This document shows positions 1-12,200 of a DNA stretch of 64,000 bases, piece by piece. The stretch comes from Pyronema omphalodes (taxonomy: Eukaryota > Ascomycota > Pezizomycetes > Pezizales > Pyronemataceae). Where the stretch lies: assembly GCA_024516155.1 (NCBI GenBank), contig JAJJXM010000013.1:372001-436000 (forward strand), given 5' to 3'. The notes beneath the pieces were generated by a model, which saw only the letters and a program-made list of their open reading frames with translations, searched no databases and was not told where the DNA came from. The translations under genes and the position numbers were made by a program. Within the stretch, counting starts at the first letter, position 1. Every line of letters begins with the position of its first letter.

Positions 1-204
1 GGGAAGCATGCAGCAATGCAAGTTCTTCAACACATCAACACATCATCCCAGCATGCAGCAAGGAGACTTTCCTCTTGTACATAAACCGCCAGCAATCTTT
101 CTTCTCCATCTCGCAAAGGGATACCGGAAGAAAACACACACAAGCACACAAAAAAAAAGAGAGAAGAAAAAAAACACCAAAAAAAAGAGAGAAAAAGCAC
201 TTAC

Positions 205-2174
205 GTCTCCCCGGAAACATCTGCACAGTAGCACTCGGGCTATGAATTTCCTTTGTCGATTTCGGTCTCGTAACGAATAATAAAACTTTTAGCACCTCCC
301 TTCTTTTTTCCATTGCTAGGATTTTCGTCATCCATGGTCGGATCCATTCCAGGTGTTCTATGGAGGCTGTTAGCTATAGTTCCCCAAGAATCGCTATCCC
401 CATTGCCTCCGTTTTTCCGACTCCCAGCCGGCCCCGCATGCAAAATGCAGCATGCAAGGTCCCCCCCCCCCCCCCCCCCCCCGGAGAAAAAAAGGACAAA
501 CCCACCCGGCGTCTGCAGCACCCAAACCAACGTAACCCTCCTCGTAGCCACGGTGCCATTCGCAAACCCCTCCACCAGATCCTTCAGATACGTAACCGGA
601 TGTGTTATCCCAACCCCACCAGCAACCATAACAACCGTTCCATACGATCCCAACCCATTCCCCTTTCCATACGGTCCCTCTACCAAAGCCATCGTATCAA
701 AACATCTCCTCGGTGCATCAAACGCTTTTTTAAATAACGTATTCGTAAACCCAGTTCTCCGTCTAACAATCAAACTCATTGTCGGATCTGCCTGAATCAC
801 ATCCTGTCGAGTCACCGGAAGTGATTTTTCGGTTCCATCATCCTCGAAATGTGCGGCTTCGTCTTCTTGCCAGGCAATGGTGAAGGGGTGGCTGGTCCAC
901 AGACCTAAAGTGGGTACGTAGAGATATAGATGCTCCCCGGGCTTTAGTTTCCATGGACGGGCCATTCTGATAGTGACACGAACGGCATCTCCGGGGAGAG
1001 CTTCCACGTGGATACGGGTCATTTTTCGTCCCATGTTCCGGTAGACAAGACGAGCGAGACGAAGAAAACGGTCTAGGCCCCAAAGAATAATGGCGGATTT
1101 TAGGTAAGAAAGCCAATGGGCCATATCGGGTTTGTAGCTGAGATGGTACCAGAGACCTGCGCAGGCTGTGGCGGCGGCTAGGATATGCATTAGGAGGAAG
1201 GATTCGTAGAAAGCATGGCGGATAACAGATGGGGAGTGGAAGAGGAGGAAACAAAAGGCTACTGTTGCCTGGAGGTTTTTTTTATGTTAGATGGTGTTTA
1301 GTATTGGGGCCCGATAAAGGATGCTTACTATGAATCCGGGCATGATGAAAGCACTACTTGTGATCGATACCCGTACCGTCTCCCAACCGTATAAATCGAC
1401 CTTACCGACCATCCAGGCGAGAGTATGTACCACAGCTTCGATCACCACAATTCTTCCTAACCATCTATGCACCAAGTTGAAAGTGTCGAAAGATATTCCC
1501 AGTAGCGCAATGAGTGGATTATTCCTTCCCGCCATCAAGAACAGCGGAACCATATTAACAGTAGCCATAACACCGGTTCTGTTCTAAGCTCCCCCAGCAT
1601 GGTCTGTTTACTGGCATCGAAATCGATCATAAAGGTACAGAAAATAACATTGCTAGCGACGTATCCAACCAGGAAGAAAGTCTGAAAACGAGTCGGTAAC
1701 GTTCCGACATTGATAGCTTCCGAAAGTTGGAATTCCCTGTTATGACGATTCCGGAATAGCGGGGAGTATAACATATGTTTTTTTAGCCATGGGATCCATT
1801 CGCTTGATTGCGTTGCGAAATATCTCTGATTTTCTCGGTTAAGAGAAACTAACAGTCGAACTTGACTATAAAGAACGTTGACGAAGCGATGGAGAAATGG
1901 AAGTACCGCAAAGGCTCCTAGTGCATAATACAGCCATTTTCTATCATCATGATCATTACCAGTGTCAGCTCAGAGAAACCTAAGGAGAAATACTAAGACA
2001 GAGAGAGAGAGAAAGAGAGACAAACGTAAAATCGATATTTCTTTTTACTGAATCGAGTTCTTCTTTAGAAGGAGGTTTTCCTCCTCCTCCGCCTGCCGCT
2101 ACCACAGTCTGTGCGTAAACCAACGCCAATGCCACCACCACCACCACCACTGTCGATAACGAATGTCGTGCCAT
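205..2174 (-). CDS. Ferric reductase-like transmembrane flavocytochrome (partial, one frameshift)
   Basis: Predicted plasma-membrane metalloreductase of the FRE/NOX family, which moves electrons from NAD(P)H through FAD and two hemes to extracellular ferric or cupric ions. My exons are 2174-2026 (signal-peptide-like start MARHSLSTVVVVVV), 1940-1329, 1268-506 and 366-205. Intron 2025-1941 has a GCTGAC branch site and intron 1328-1269 a GTAAGC donor and CTAAC. Exon 2 holds the ferric-reductase membrane domain with paired heme histidines (VHRWLGR, VHTLAW). Exon 3 continues it and carries the FAD motif HPFTIAW and the nucleotide-binding motif VAGGVGITH. Exon 4 carries EWIRPWM, VTRPKSTKEI and FPGR and ends at a GTAAGT donor at 204; the C-terminus lies beyond the left edge. 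One base appears to be missing near 1583-1590 (LGELR to NRTGVMATVN). The acceptor at 367 is the least certain boundary. Family assignment is firm; metal specificity is unknown. Confidence 0.
461..482. repeat. C22 homopolymer inside a ferric reductase intron
   Basis: An uninterrupted run of 22 C lies in the predicted intron 505-367. Such runs are replication-slippage and sequencing-error hot spots, so its exact length is unreliable. If it is intronic it does not affect the protein. Confidence 0.
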
Positions 2175-4505
2175 ATCTGCAGTTAATTGTATGATGTATC
2201 GTTTTTTTGATCAAAAAAAATAAATAAAGTCGCAAGCTGGCGTAAAATATCGGTAATATATTTTTTGTTAATGTCAAGAGCGAGTGTGATGATGCGTCCT
2301 GCGCAGTCGTGGGGGGTGTGGTGTGGCGAGTGAAAGGATGGAAGACGGGTGAGGTATCACTATCGTCGGCAGGTCGTTCAAACAGCGCAAAAAAAAAGTT
2401 TAGGGTCGTGTGGACGTGGACGGGAAGAAAAAGGGTTCACATATCACAGCGCCGGGTGGGAGCAGATATACCGATAAACAGAGTATGGGTGTGTGCAGGT
2501 GGGGATAGTCGGTGTTACCCATACAGAGACAGCTGTGGTTGTACCGTTCCAAGGGGATCACCAGGGATGATCGCCTCTTAATGCGTACCTGACGGCGCCA
2601 CTCGACCACATTTCTCACACACCCACAGCGACAATCATCCAATCATCGACAAAACAGAAATAAATAAATAGAAAAAATCCCGGTTCAGGAACCAGACAGG
2701 GGCAGCGTCATCTTTAAGCATTGGTGCGGATCTCTCGTTGATTGAATCGTCGTCGCGTACTTTGTATTACTTTGTGTCTTTACAGACTAAATGAGGATCA
2801 ACACGAAACAGTTAACCGGCCAGCAGCTATTTAGCTGTCAGCTTTATAAATCCTCGGTGTATTGGTACTTTACATAGTCGAGGGAATGTGTCTCTAACAG
2901 TAACTTATCACGAACCCGTATGTAGGCGTATTCTGTATCCCGTTGCACTGCACCGAATTAGGCACCCAATAACCGCAGAACACAGGTAGAACATCCCAAA
3001 GCGATCCCAATGCGAACTCGTTCTTGATCACAAACCTCCCCATACATACAGATTCACACATTCATGCGACGTCAGCCGAAAGTGCAACGAACCCATAAAG
3101 CATCCACCATCAAACCCGTTCATTCCATTTATCCCATTAAACCCGTTTATCCCGTTGATTCAGTATTCACAACTCGCGATGTAATTGAATTCAGGATGAC
3201 CAAACCTATATACCCACGACACCTTAAATAAAGCTTCCGAGAAACATCCCCGCCCCACGCCCCACTAAATTCCCGAATACCATGACATCGGCCCCGCACA
3301 ATCCATGCTGTTACCGGACTGTACCGAAGGGCCACCGTGACTCGTAAAGGACCCGAGAAACAGTATTTGTTCCAGCTCCGTTCCATCGCTTTCAGGAGGA
3401 AGGGGAAAGCAGGCAAGATTAGGCTATGTAGAAGCTTGCAACACCCGCGAATCCCGAGAAGCCCGCGAATCCCACGCATCCCACGAATCCAGAGAAGCTT
3501 TAAGATGGAAGGAAATCAGGCAGGATTAGGCTAGAAGCTTGCGACGTCTCGCGAAGGCCGCCAAGTCCGGGAATCCTGCAACACCCACGAATCCCGAGAA
3601 GGCGAATAGAATCATAGCAGCTGTCCGTGGAACCTGGAAATCTTGCGACAAGCCCGCGAATCCCGAGCATCTTGCAACCCACGGCCACGAATCATAGCCC
3701 GTGCCTGTCTGTCGCGCCGTCACGGCGTATCCTCTCTAACCCACCCCGTCGATCCCGTTACAGAATGCGCGCTAGCCCCTTCCTACCTTAGCATACCACA
3801 GCTTGACATAGCTTAACGTAGCGTATCCAATGCGAGCATTAGTGCTTGTTCCTTGCATATGCTTTAATCGGCCGAACATCGATCATCTCACATAACGGAA
3901 TGTACCGGTAACTTCCGGTAAGGCACGCTTTGATGGTGATTGGAGATTGGTTTTTTTTTTCGTGCCGCTGTTACACAAAGATTCAGGTAGAAAGTACAAA
4001 CTGTACAGCTGTCAGGAAGTATATGATAGGGAGGAGTGGAGCTACTGGAAGGTAACTTATCGGTATGGTGGGTGCTGCGGACTTTGTTGGGTGGGGTTTA
4101 TGGCGTGGGTTTCATGGGGATGTATAATGTACGATAAGGAATTCGAATGGGTAATTGCAGAAAGTTCCGTGGCTGACGAAATATAGATAGATATGGTGTT
4201 GTATATGCTTTTTTGCGCGAAGTTATGACGTTATGTTGAACTGAGTAGCATGAGGAAACGTGGAGGTGGAGAAGAAAAATGCAGTGAATATAGTGAGGAA
4301 GTACAGTGAACAGAGAGCAATGCATAAACGCAGGGGAGGCTAAAGCGTCCTACACCTAGATCTCCACCTCAGGTGACATGGCTATCCAAGCACCTTCCAA
4401 CACGTTACAGACGCGGAATATGGTTCACCTTGTTATTGCTTATTGCTTTTCGTGTGTGAATTCTCTCGACGGAAATGAGAGAAATGCATATGGTGGTGCT
4501 GTACC
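2175..4505. other. Intergenic region upstream of the ferric reductase gene
   Basis: No ORF here resembles a known protein. The first 100 bp upstream of the start codon are A/T-rich and probably hold the promoter and 5' leader. I could not define a TATA box or an iron-responsive GATA cluster with confidence. Positions 3400-3690 hold a degenerate minisatellite, annotated separately. The end at 4501-4505 (GTACC) is the target-site duplication of the neighbouring LTR element. Confidence 0.
3400..3690. repeat. Degenerate minisatellite with CGCGAATCCCGAGAAG-like units
   Basis: Variants of CCCGCGAATCCCGAGAAG recur at about 3446-3490, 3580-3602 and 3655-3672. A longer unit beginning GGCAAGATTAGGCTA then GAAGCTTGC occurs twice, near 3410 and 3520. 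The overlapping short frame rich in Pro-Arg-Ile is a by-product of the repeat and is not called as a gene. Confidence 0.
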
Positions 4506-5155
4506 TGTAACGGCGGACTGGAGACAGACGAGACTAGGGGACTCGCAGGCTCGGCGGCGAGTGATAGACTATGGACACGGGGAGGCAGGGACAGACTTTG
4601 TAGGGCGAGGCACGACTTTGTATTGGTGGTTGAATACAAGACGTTGCATATCGAACCACAGCTACGGAAACATTACAACTATTTATCCTTTTCCGTCCTC
4701 TCTCTTCCCCGACTCCTTGACTTTTCCCCGCTCCTTCCCTCGCCCTATTCCTTATCCCAAATCCCTCTCCATTCCGGGTCTACCCTTCCTCCTTCCTCTT
4801 ACTTCCTACTCCCTCGTCTTCGTACCCTATCTCCCCACTCCTCGTTCTCTAGTCTTGCTCCTCCATTACCTAGCTTCCTAGCTTTCCCATAATCCCCTCA
4901 TCCTCCTTCGTCGGTTCCTCCCGTCGTTACCCCCATAGTCTCCGTCTTCTTCCTTAATCCCTCATTCCCTTCCCTTCCCTTCGTTCTCCATTCGTTCCTC
5001 CTCTTTCCTCCCTTCCTCCGTTCCTTCGTTCCATCAGTACTTGGCTCCCTCCTTCTCCCGATAACCTCCTCTTCTTATCCCTTTCTATCTTAGTATTTTT
5101 ATTATTTTTTATCATTATCTCTCTCTAGCTACTCTTGTGATTCTACGCCGTGACA
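4506..5155 (-). repeat. Family II 3' LTR
   Basis: This 650-bp LTR matches 10195-10819 through the same pyrimidine-rich core and the same ends (TGTAACGG and CCGTGACA on the plus strand). It differs from its partner by several substitutions and many small indels. The minus strand starts TGTCACGGCGTAGAATC. Confidence 0.
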
Positions 5156-8100
5156 GTATCCCCCTCCTAGGGCCGAGGTCCCTCGAGGCGTGGTGGTGTA
5201 TTTGGGAAGAGGCCCGGGTTTGTCGGGGAATCGTTCGTGGAAGGTGTCGATAGCCTGTAGTTCATTGACCTCGGTGGCCGGCTCCCAGGTCGGTGTATCC
5301 TCCTCCTTCCACTTGATGAGGTATTGAAGTCGTCGACGGGAGATGCGGCTATCTAGCACCTCTTCCACCTCTTGCTCGGCTTCTCCGTCCACGATGACTA
5401 CCGTGGGAGGTGGGGGGCGTTGTCCGGGTAGGGGGTCGTTTCGTGTGGGTTCAGCGTAGGGAGACGTGGAAGACGGGGTGAACGTCCATGGTGGAGGGTA
5501 GGTTGAGCTCGTATGCGTACTTCCCTACCTCTCTGGTGACTGGGAATGGACCAAGGCGTTTAAAGTCCAGCTTCCGGGACGGCGGTTGGGTGCGGACGGT
5601 GGCGGGCGTTTAACCACACGAGGTCGCCGGGGTGGTATGCGGGGGCGGGGAGGGCGTTTCTTGTCCGCATATTCCCGTTGTCGGTCCTGGGCGAAAGTCA
5701 TCTCGTCCCTGACGAACTCGTGAATTTCGACAAAGCGTTCGGAGAGTTCTTTGCCTTTCGTTCGTCGGGGTAGCCGTACTGATTTCCGGTTCGAAGTCGA
5801 TTCTCGGATGGAAGCCGTAGTTCGCGAGGAAAGGGGGACGAGCGGGTTGTCTCCGAGACATGTTGTTGGCGGCGAATTCGGCTAGGGGTAGAAGTTGGGA
5901 CCAGTCGTTTGTTGGTAGTTCCGTAGGCTCGCAGATACTGTTCCATGACGGCGTTCGTCGCTCTGTCTGTCCGTCGGTTTCGGGGTGGAAAGCGGTGCTT
6001 AGTCGGGGGGTCGATTTTTAGAGGTGTTGCAACAGGTACTTTCCAGAAGCGGGAAGCAAACTGTGGTCCCCCTGTCGGAGGTGATCGTATCGCGGGAGAC
6101 CGTGGAGTCGGAAGATGTGGGTTCACGAACAAGTTAGCTAGCTCTTTTGCGTCGATCGAGGTAGAACAGGGGATTAGGTGTCTCATTTTCGTTAACTCTG
6201 TCGACTCACACCCAGATCGCGTCGTGCCCTTTGGATTTCGGCAGCCCCGTTACGAAGTCCATCGAAATATCCTTCCACGGTCGTTCGGGTACGGGGGAGG
6301 GGGTTGAGAAGTCCGTACGGGAGGTGTTTCGGGGTTTTCGATCGTTTGCATGTGTGACAGTTTGCAACGAATGCTTCGACGTCCCTTCTCAGGGTTGGCC
6401 AGAACTAGCGCCTCTTGATAAGTTCGAAGGTTTTTGTTCGTCCGGGGTGACCTGATGCGGGAGTGTCGTGGTGGTTTCTGAGGATTCGGAGGCGGAGATC
6501 GTCGTCGTTGGGGATGTAGAGTCGTTGTTGAAATAGGAGTCTCCCATTCTCCGCTGAGCATTCTGCGAGGGAGATTTCCCTGCTGTGGTTTTTACCGTCG
6601 TGCAGAAGGGTGAGTATCCGTTGTGCGAAGGGGTCGGTTTTGGGTGGCTTTTGTGATGCTGTCGAGGAGAGGCATTTGTTCCGGAGGGGCGGGTGATGGT
6701 TCGTGACCGAGTGACCAGAGGTGGAGCTCAGCCGGGAGGTTCTGTTGCTTGAGGAGGGCTTTGTTCTCCTCGACCAGCCGGCTATCCCCCTCCTGAGGAA
6801 GGTCTCTCCTGACCTTCGAGTGAGCGCGTCGGGTTTCCCACCTGATTTTCCGGGGCGGTACACGATCTGGAAAGCGAAGCGGGAGAGGAATTCCGCCCAT
6901 TGGGTCTGTCTGCGGTTGAAGAAGTTTGGTGGACATGAAGTATTCCAAATTCTTGTGGTCGCTGAGGACACGGATGGGATGTAGACTACCTTCGAGCTCC
7001 GGTCGCCAGGCCTCGAAAGCTCGGACGATGGCGAGAAGCTCCTTGTCGTATATTCGTAGTTACACTCGGCGGGACTATGCTTGCGAGAGTAGAACGCCAC
7101 GGGATGGAGGACGCCGGAGGAATCGGGCTGGGAGAGGACACCGGCGGAGACGAAGTCGGAGGCGTCTGTTTCGACCACGATCTCCTTGTCGTAGCTGAAG
7201 TGTTGGAGAATAGGGGCGGTCGTAAAGGCGGATTTGAGTGCGGCGAAGGCGTCAGCGCAAGCTGCTAGTCCAGGAGAAGGGGGTATCCTTTGCGGGTTAG
7301 GCGGGTGAGGGGGGAAACGATCATACGGATAATTCCGAATGAAGCGCCGGTAGAAGTTGGCAAAGCCCAAAAAGGACTGAACGTCCCGGACATTACACGG
7401 GGTGGGCCAATCTTGGACGGTGGCGATTTTGTCGGGGTCCATTTGTGTGCTGGAGGTGGAGATAATGAAAGCCGAGGTATTGACTTGTGTGCGGTGGAAT
7501 TCACACTTCTCGGGCTTGAGGTGGAGGCCGGCGGTAGAGAGAGCTGGCGAGGACTTGTCGTACGTGATGTCTGTGGTCTTCGAGGGAGTCACTGTAGATA
7601 AGGATGTCGTCTAAGTAGGCGGTGACGAAGACGTCGAGGTAGGGCCTCAAGACATCGTTGATGAAGTGTTGAAATGTGGCGGGGGCGTTGGTCAAGCCGA
7701 AGGGCATCACGAGGGACTCAAACAGTCCGTAGCGGGTTCGGAAAGCTGTCTTCCACTCCTCCCCTCTGAGCCATGCGAACCAGGTTGTAGGCTCCTCGGA
7801 TGTCAAGCTTCGTGAAGTACTTCGCCTTTTCTAAACGCATCAGTGTCTCGTGCAACAAAGGCAAGGGGGTAGCGGTTTTTGATGGTCCCTCGTTGAGCCC
7901 TCGATAGTCCACTGCAAAGTCGTAGGGACCCGTCCCCTTTTTTGACGAACAGTATGGGAGCACCGGCGGGGGAGGAGGAGGCGCGAATAAGCCCTTGGAG
8001 AGGTTTTCGTCCAACCATTCTCGGAGGGCTGTGAGTTCCGTTCGCGAGAGGGGGTATATGGGTCCGAAAGGGGGGTTGAAGTTTTCTTTGAGGGGTATGC

Positions 8101-8800
8101 TGTGATCGTAGGGGCGATGGGGGTGGTAGTTTGTTGACTTCTATTTCGGAAAAGAGGGGGAGGAAGTCGTGGTATTCGGGCGGGATGGAGTTTTCGGGGG
8201 TGAGGGTATCGGGGTGGAGCTATCGGGGGTGGAGCTATCGGGGGTGGAGGCGGCGGGTGTGTCGGGGAGTCGAGATACTTCCAAGGCGGTAAATGGTCCG
8301 GTTGGCAGATTTGGCGTGTCGGCGTAGCGAGGGGAAGGTGGTCAGGGCAATACTAATAGGTTTCGTCGGGGGGGGGTTCTTCACTGACTCCTCGTACTGT
8401 TACTGCCCTATCGTTACAGTGGGCGAGACAGTACTGCGATCCGAAGGTGATAAGGTTTGACGCAATCGTATGGCGACGTCGTGCAATTTCACACCATGGG
8501 ATCCCTAGCACGATGGGTAATGTCCAAGCTTTGTGAGGAACAGGGGGAGGATTTCACGATGCTCGTGTACGTGGAGTCCCCAGCTTCGCGAGGTCGGTTG
8601 ATGTCGCCGGAGGATATTTTTCCTACCGTCGATTACTTCCAGGGATCGGGGAGTCTTAAGGGGCTGGTAGGGATGTTGTGCAACTGGGCGAAGGATTGTC
8701 GAGGAAGGCGAATCTTGGTTGCTCCGCAGTCGATCAGGGCGTGTGTAGGTATGATTTATTCGGGGGTTTTTATGTACAGGTGACCACGAGGTGGGTTCCG
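5129..8800 (-). pseudogene. Family II pol: protease-RT-RNase H-integrase-chromodomain (broken)
   Basis: Order on the minus strand: aspartic protease DCGAT (about 8735-8720); RT with [28 protein letters not shown] and YLDDIL (near 7600-7620); RNase H ETDASDFVSAGVL (about 7180); the H and GHPG part of the integrase zinc finger (about 6440); and a C-terminal chromodomain (EVEEVLDSRISRRRLQYLIK, 5370-5310). The catalytic core of integrase (6250-5700) is in pieces. The frame reads about 26 nt into the 3' LTR before stopping at 5129. At 8205-8255 a 15-bp tandem repeat encodes Ser-Thr-Pro-Asp copies between protease and RT. Breaks are mostly single-base shifts. Confidence 0.
5156..5168 (-). promoter_or_regulatory. 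Polypurine tract of family II
   Basis: On the minus strand AGGAGGGGGATAC directly abuts the 3' LTR, the position and composition expected of a plus-strand primer for reverse transcription. Confidence 0.
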
Positions 8801-8859
8801 TCGAGTCCTTTTTCTTCGATGGCTGCCAGATTCACTGCGATTGAGGATATGTTATAGTA

Positions 8860-10157
8860 ATATTTATTTTTGTGTGAATCTACTTGGGTCTTGCCAGGGA
8901 GGGGGCCATCCTTCTCTTCCTGGGTTAAGCTTTTCCCGCCTGGGGGGCGGCGTCGAGTGAGTCTGGGTGATCCTCCACCCGGGGGACTTCAGCGAGAGGG
9001 GCTCGGGAGGGGCTGAAAATGATGTTTTGGGGCGGTTGGGACAGTCCCGGCGAGAGATGGTTGAAGCCTCCGCAGTATAGGCAGCGGTTTTCGTCGATTC
9101 GTTTTGTCGTTCTTCGGGGGAAAGGCGTTTTCTCGCTGCAGAGAGATCCATGGGGGCAGGGCCAAAGTTGCCGCTGCCGCTGTTGGTGGGGTGGGGGCGC
9201 TCGTGGTTGGGTTGTTGAAGGGGTGCGAGGCGACGAGTTCGAGAGGGGGCGGAAGGGGGTGCGGTATACCTCGGCCCTCCTGGCCCTCAACTGCGTATCC
9301 CTCTTCTTGATGAAGTTGAGGTATTCATGCCATTCCTCCGGGACATCCTGAGTTGAGATGATGTCCTTGATTTCTTCACATAACCCACGGTGGAAGGCTG
9401 CCCTTTGGCGGCGTCGTTCCAATGGACTTCGGCGACCAGACGGTTGAAGTCTGCGTGGTACGCTGCGAAGTCCCGGTTTCCCTGCCTAAGTTTGTTGAGG
9501 GCGCTCGGCGGTGTTTACTCGGTCAGGATCCCCGTATGCTTCTTGGAGGGCTTGGACCATCCCGGCGTAGGTCGATGGCGTTGGGTCCTGGGCGGGCAAG
9601 GTGTTTCACTTGCCTGAGCGCCGCTCCTTTGAGGTTAAGGAGGAGGAAACGGATTTTCGATTGTTCATCCGGGAATTCGCCGGGGCGGTCCTCGAGACGC
9701 ATATCCATGAAGAAGAGGAAATCGTCGAGTAAGGAACGGTCTTCTCCCGTGAAAGCGTCAGGATTGGGGGGGTTTCGGCGGTGAGTGGGAAAGGAGGCTG
9801 GATCCGGGTTTGTCGTTTGTTGCCCGACAGCGTTGGCGAGGGTGAGGGTCTGCGCCAGCTGTGTTTCGAGCAGAGCCACCCGCGAGGATAGGGTGTTTCG
9901 ATCAGCCACCGCAGCGTCTCGTTCGAGTGCGAGGTCCTCTTGCTGGGCGGTGAGGGATGCATAGTGAGTTGTTAGGTTCTCACTGGCGTCAAGGGCTCGG
10001 GCTAACTGAATAGCTTCCTCGTAGTTGGAACGGAGGTCGTTGTAGTCTAGGGTGTCGGCGGGGGGGGAGGAGGCGGAGCGGAGATTGCTCGGGCGTGGTT
10101 GGCTGGGATTCGGACGATGACGGGGGGGTCGATCGGTGGAACGGTGGATTCGACCAT
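8860..10157 (-). pseudogene. Family II gag (frameshifted)
   Basis: The ATG at 10157-10155 lies 38 bp inside the 5' LTR boundary and opens a Pro-rich N-terminus. A capsid-like region (FTGEDRSLLDDFLFFMDMRL, about 9760-9700) is followed by a CCHC zinc knuckle near 9075-9040. The knuckle begins CLYCGGFNHLS in one frame and ends RDCPNRPK in another, so a one-base shift splits it. Gag would form the virus-like particle and bind element RNA. Several other frame changes exist, so no intact product can be read. Confidence 0.
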
Positions 10158-10194
10158 GGTTGCGAGTCCGGTAGTGGTTTGGATAGCAACGTAG

Positions 10195-10819
10195 TGTAAC
10201 GGCGGACTGGGACAGACGAGACTAGGGGACTCGCGGGCTCGGCGGCGAGTGATAGACTATGACACGGGGAGGCAGGACAGACTTTGTAGGGCGAGGCACG
10301 ACTTTGTATTGGTGGTTGAATACAAGACGTTGCATATCGAACCTCAGCTACGGAAACATTACAACTATTTATCCTTTTCCGTCCTCTCTCCCCGACTCCT
10401 TGACTTTTCCCCGCTCCTTCCCTCGCCCATTCCTATCCCAATCCCTCTCATTCCGGTCTACCCTTCCTCCTTCCTCTTACTTCCTACTCCCTCGTCTTCG
10501 TACCCTATCTCCACTCCTCGTTCTCTCTTGCTCCTCCATACTAGCTTCCTAGCTTTCCCTAATCCCCTCATCTCCTTCGTCGGTTCCTCCCGTCGTTACC
10601 CCCATAGTCTCCGTCTTCTTCCTTAATCCCTCATTCCCTTCCCTTCCTTCGTTCTCCATTCGTTCCTCCTCTTTCCTCCCTTCCTCCGTTCCTTCGTTCC
10701 ATCGTACTTGGCTCCCTCCTTCTCCCGATAACTCCTCTTCTTATCCCTTTCTATCTTAGTTATTTATTATTTTTATCATTATCTCTCTCTAGCTACTCTT
10801 GTGATTCTACGCCGTGACA
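10195..10819 (-). repeat. Family II 5' LTR
   Basis: This 625-bp LTR is the upstream copy in element orientation and should carry the promoter. It is 25 bp shorter than its partner, mainly from small deletions in the pyrimidine-rich core. GTACC follows at 10820-10824. Confidence 0.
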
Positions 10820-11149
10820 GTACCTGGTAGAAGATAGATAGTGTAGATAAATTGCTATACAGATTCATGTAGATGGATCGGAGATATGACGTTACATACA
10901 CACGCGGATATGATTCAGGTTCTTCTTGCTTTTACAGAGTGTTCTGGACAATGAGAGACATTTATTTCTTTTTTCTGTTCCTTCGTTCGGAACTTACCAG
11001 ACATAACCCTCTAATCATAATTCCCTACCCATGAGACTCGGGTCAACATTCACACTGCCTATCTATGTACAAATCGCCATGCACAACGTAACATTCACAA
11101 CCCGCGGTGCATAACTCGCTACATACATGTATTCATATCTTAATTGATG

Positions 11150-11292
11150 TCTCAGTACCGTGTGCAACGTACATACAGAAGATATTTACGACAAGGAGAC
11201 AAGGATATCGAGTACCATACTTTGTACCATGTGCCATACGAAGTCGTACCTAAATACGGACGATATTTACAACAAGAATCTCTTGTACAGTA
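11150..11292. repeat. Two degenerate copies of a GTACC...GATATTTACRACAAG unit
   Basis: The segments 11154-11205 and 11223-11276 share GTACC, a TGTGC block and GATATTTACRACAAG in the same order with about half of the remaining bases changed. The overlapping Tyr-rich 107-codon frame follows this repetition and is not supported as a gene. Confidence 0.
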
Positions 11293-12089
11293 TACGGTGT
11301 ATTCACACTATATATGGAAGTTGTATCTGCACCACAATCTAAACGATATTTTGTACCCCATGAGTTTGTACCGAGCCACAGTCTGCACCACACTTACCAT
11401 ACCTACCATAGATAGTCGAACCTACAACATATTTCGTCGTACAAAAGTATTAATCCTTGTTCCTTAAACATATGGTGCACTGTATATTCTCAGAATCGTT
11501 AGTTAATAGCAATTTTGGTTGTGATTGTTATTAGTGAAGCAAAACTTTTGACTAACTTTGATTATTGGGGGATTCGGTGCTTGGTTATTATTTTTTTATA
11601 CTGGAATTGCGATATTCGGTGACTGCCAGGGAAGAGACGGGGGAAGGTAACCCTAGTAGGGTTAGGCAAGATTGAATTCTGGGGATCAAAGTCTGTGCAT
11701 ACTGGTTTTCAGGGTTTAGGTTCCAGATCCTCATCTAAAATTTAGACTTTGCCGTTAAATAGAAGTTAGAATTTCCTCCTGGGATTTGGGAGCTGCGATC
11801 GGGGAACTGGAAGATGGGAACTCGAACCTGGGAACTTGGAGATAAGAACCAGTGTGAGGTACTTGGAATTTACCGAATGTAGCTTACCGAGAGCTTAAAG
11901 CTTAAAGATAGTTGATTGGATGAAGAGGCAAGAGAAACAACAGAATCAACATGCACAATGGATTCCTTTATACCAGTCACAACCTTAAAATCAATCATAA
12001 CCTTAACCTTATATTACCCCAAACCCCCAGAACCCATATCGTATGGTCGCATAGTCAAAGCATCACCTGCATAGAAAAGAATCCTCGAT

Positions 12090-12200
12090 AAAATCTCCAT
12101 TCCACGGCTCCATACATAGGGCAGTTGTGTCTATCGGCACCATACATACTGAAGTCACATGTAAATATGTCAGTACCCACAGGCGGGTATAAACGAGGCC
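12090..12200. repeat. Diverged repeat, copy 1 (partner at 12719-12830)
   Basis: It shares, in order, ATCTCYATTCCACGG, an ATAGGSG block, TCGGYACCATAC and ATGTAAA with the copy about 630 bp downstream. The conserved order suggests an old duplicated element. No family is recognised. Confidence 0.

Larger units (their letters stand above)
4506..10819 (-). mobile_element. Family II Ty3/gypsy chromovirus, complete LTR-to-LTR, coding region broken
   Basis: A 6.3-kb LTR retrotransposon lying in reverse. It has two similar LTRs (4506-5155 and 10195-10819) that begin TG and end CA, and perfect 5-bp target duplications GTACC at 4501-4505 and 10820-10824. The gene order on the minus strand is gag, protease, reverse transcriptase, RNase H, integrase and chromodomain, which is the Ty3/gypsy order. 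Many frame breaks make it non-coding as assembled. It is not nested in any other recognised element. Confidence 0.

Noticed and set aside
838..1254. 138-codon minus-strand frame rich in Pro, Ser and Arg
   Set aside because: It is an alternative frame of ferric reductase exon 3. The true frame carries the FAD and heme motifs.
3337..3534. Short frame with Pro-Arg-Ile repeats
   Set aside because: The peptide pattern is produced by the minisatellite.
11144..11467. 107-codon Tyr/Arg-rich frame
   Set aside because: It overlies degenerate direct repeats, has no recognisable domain and has low-complexity composition.
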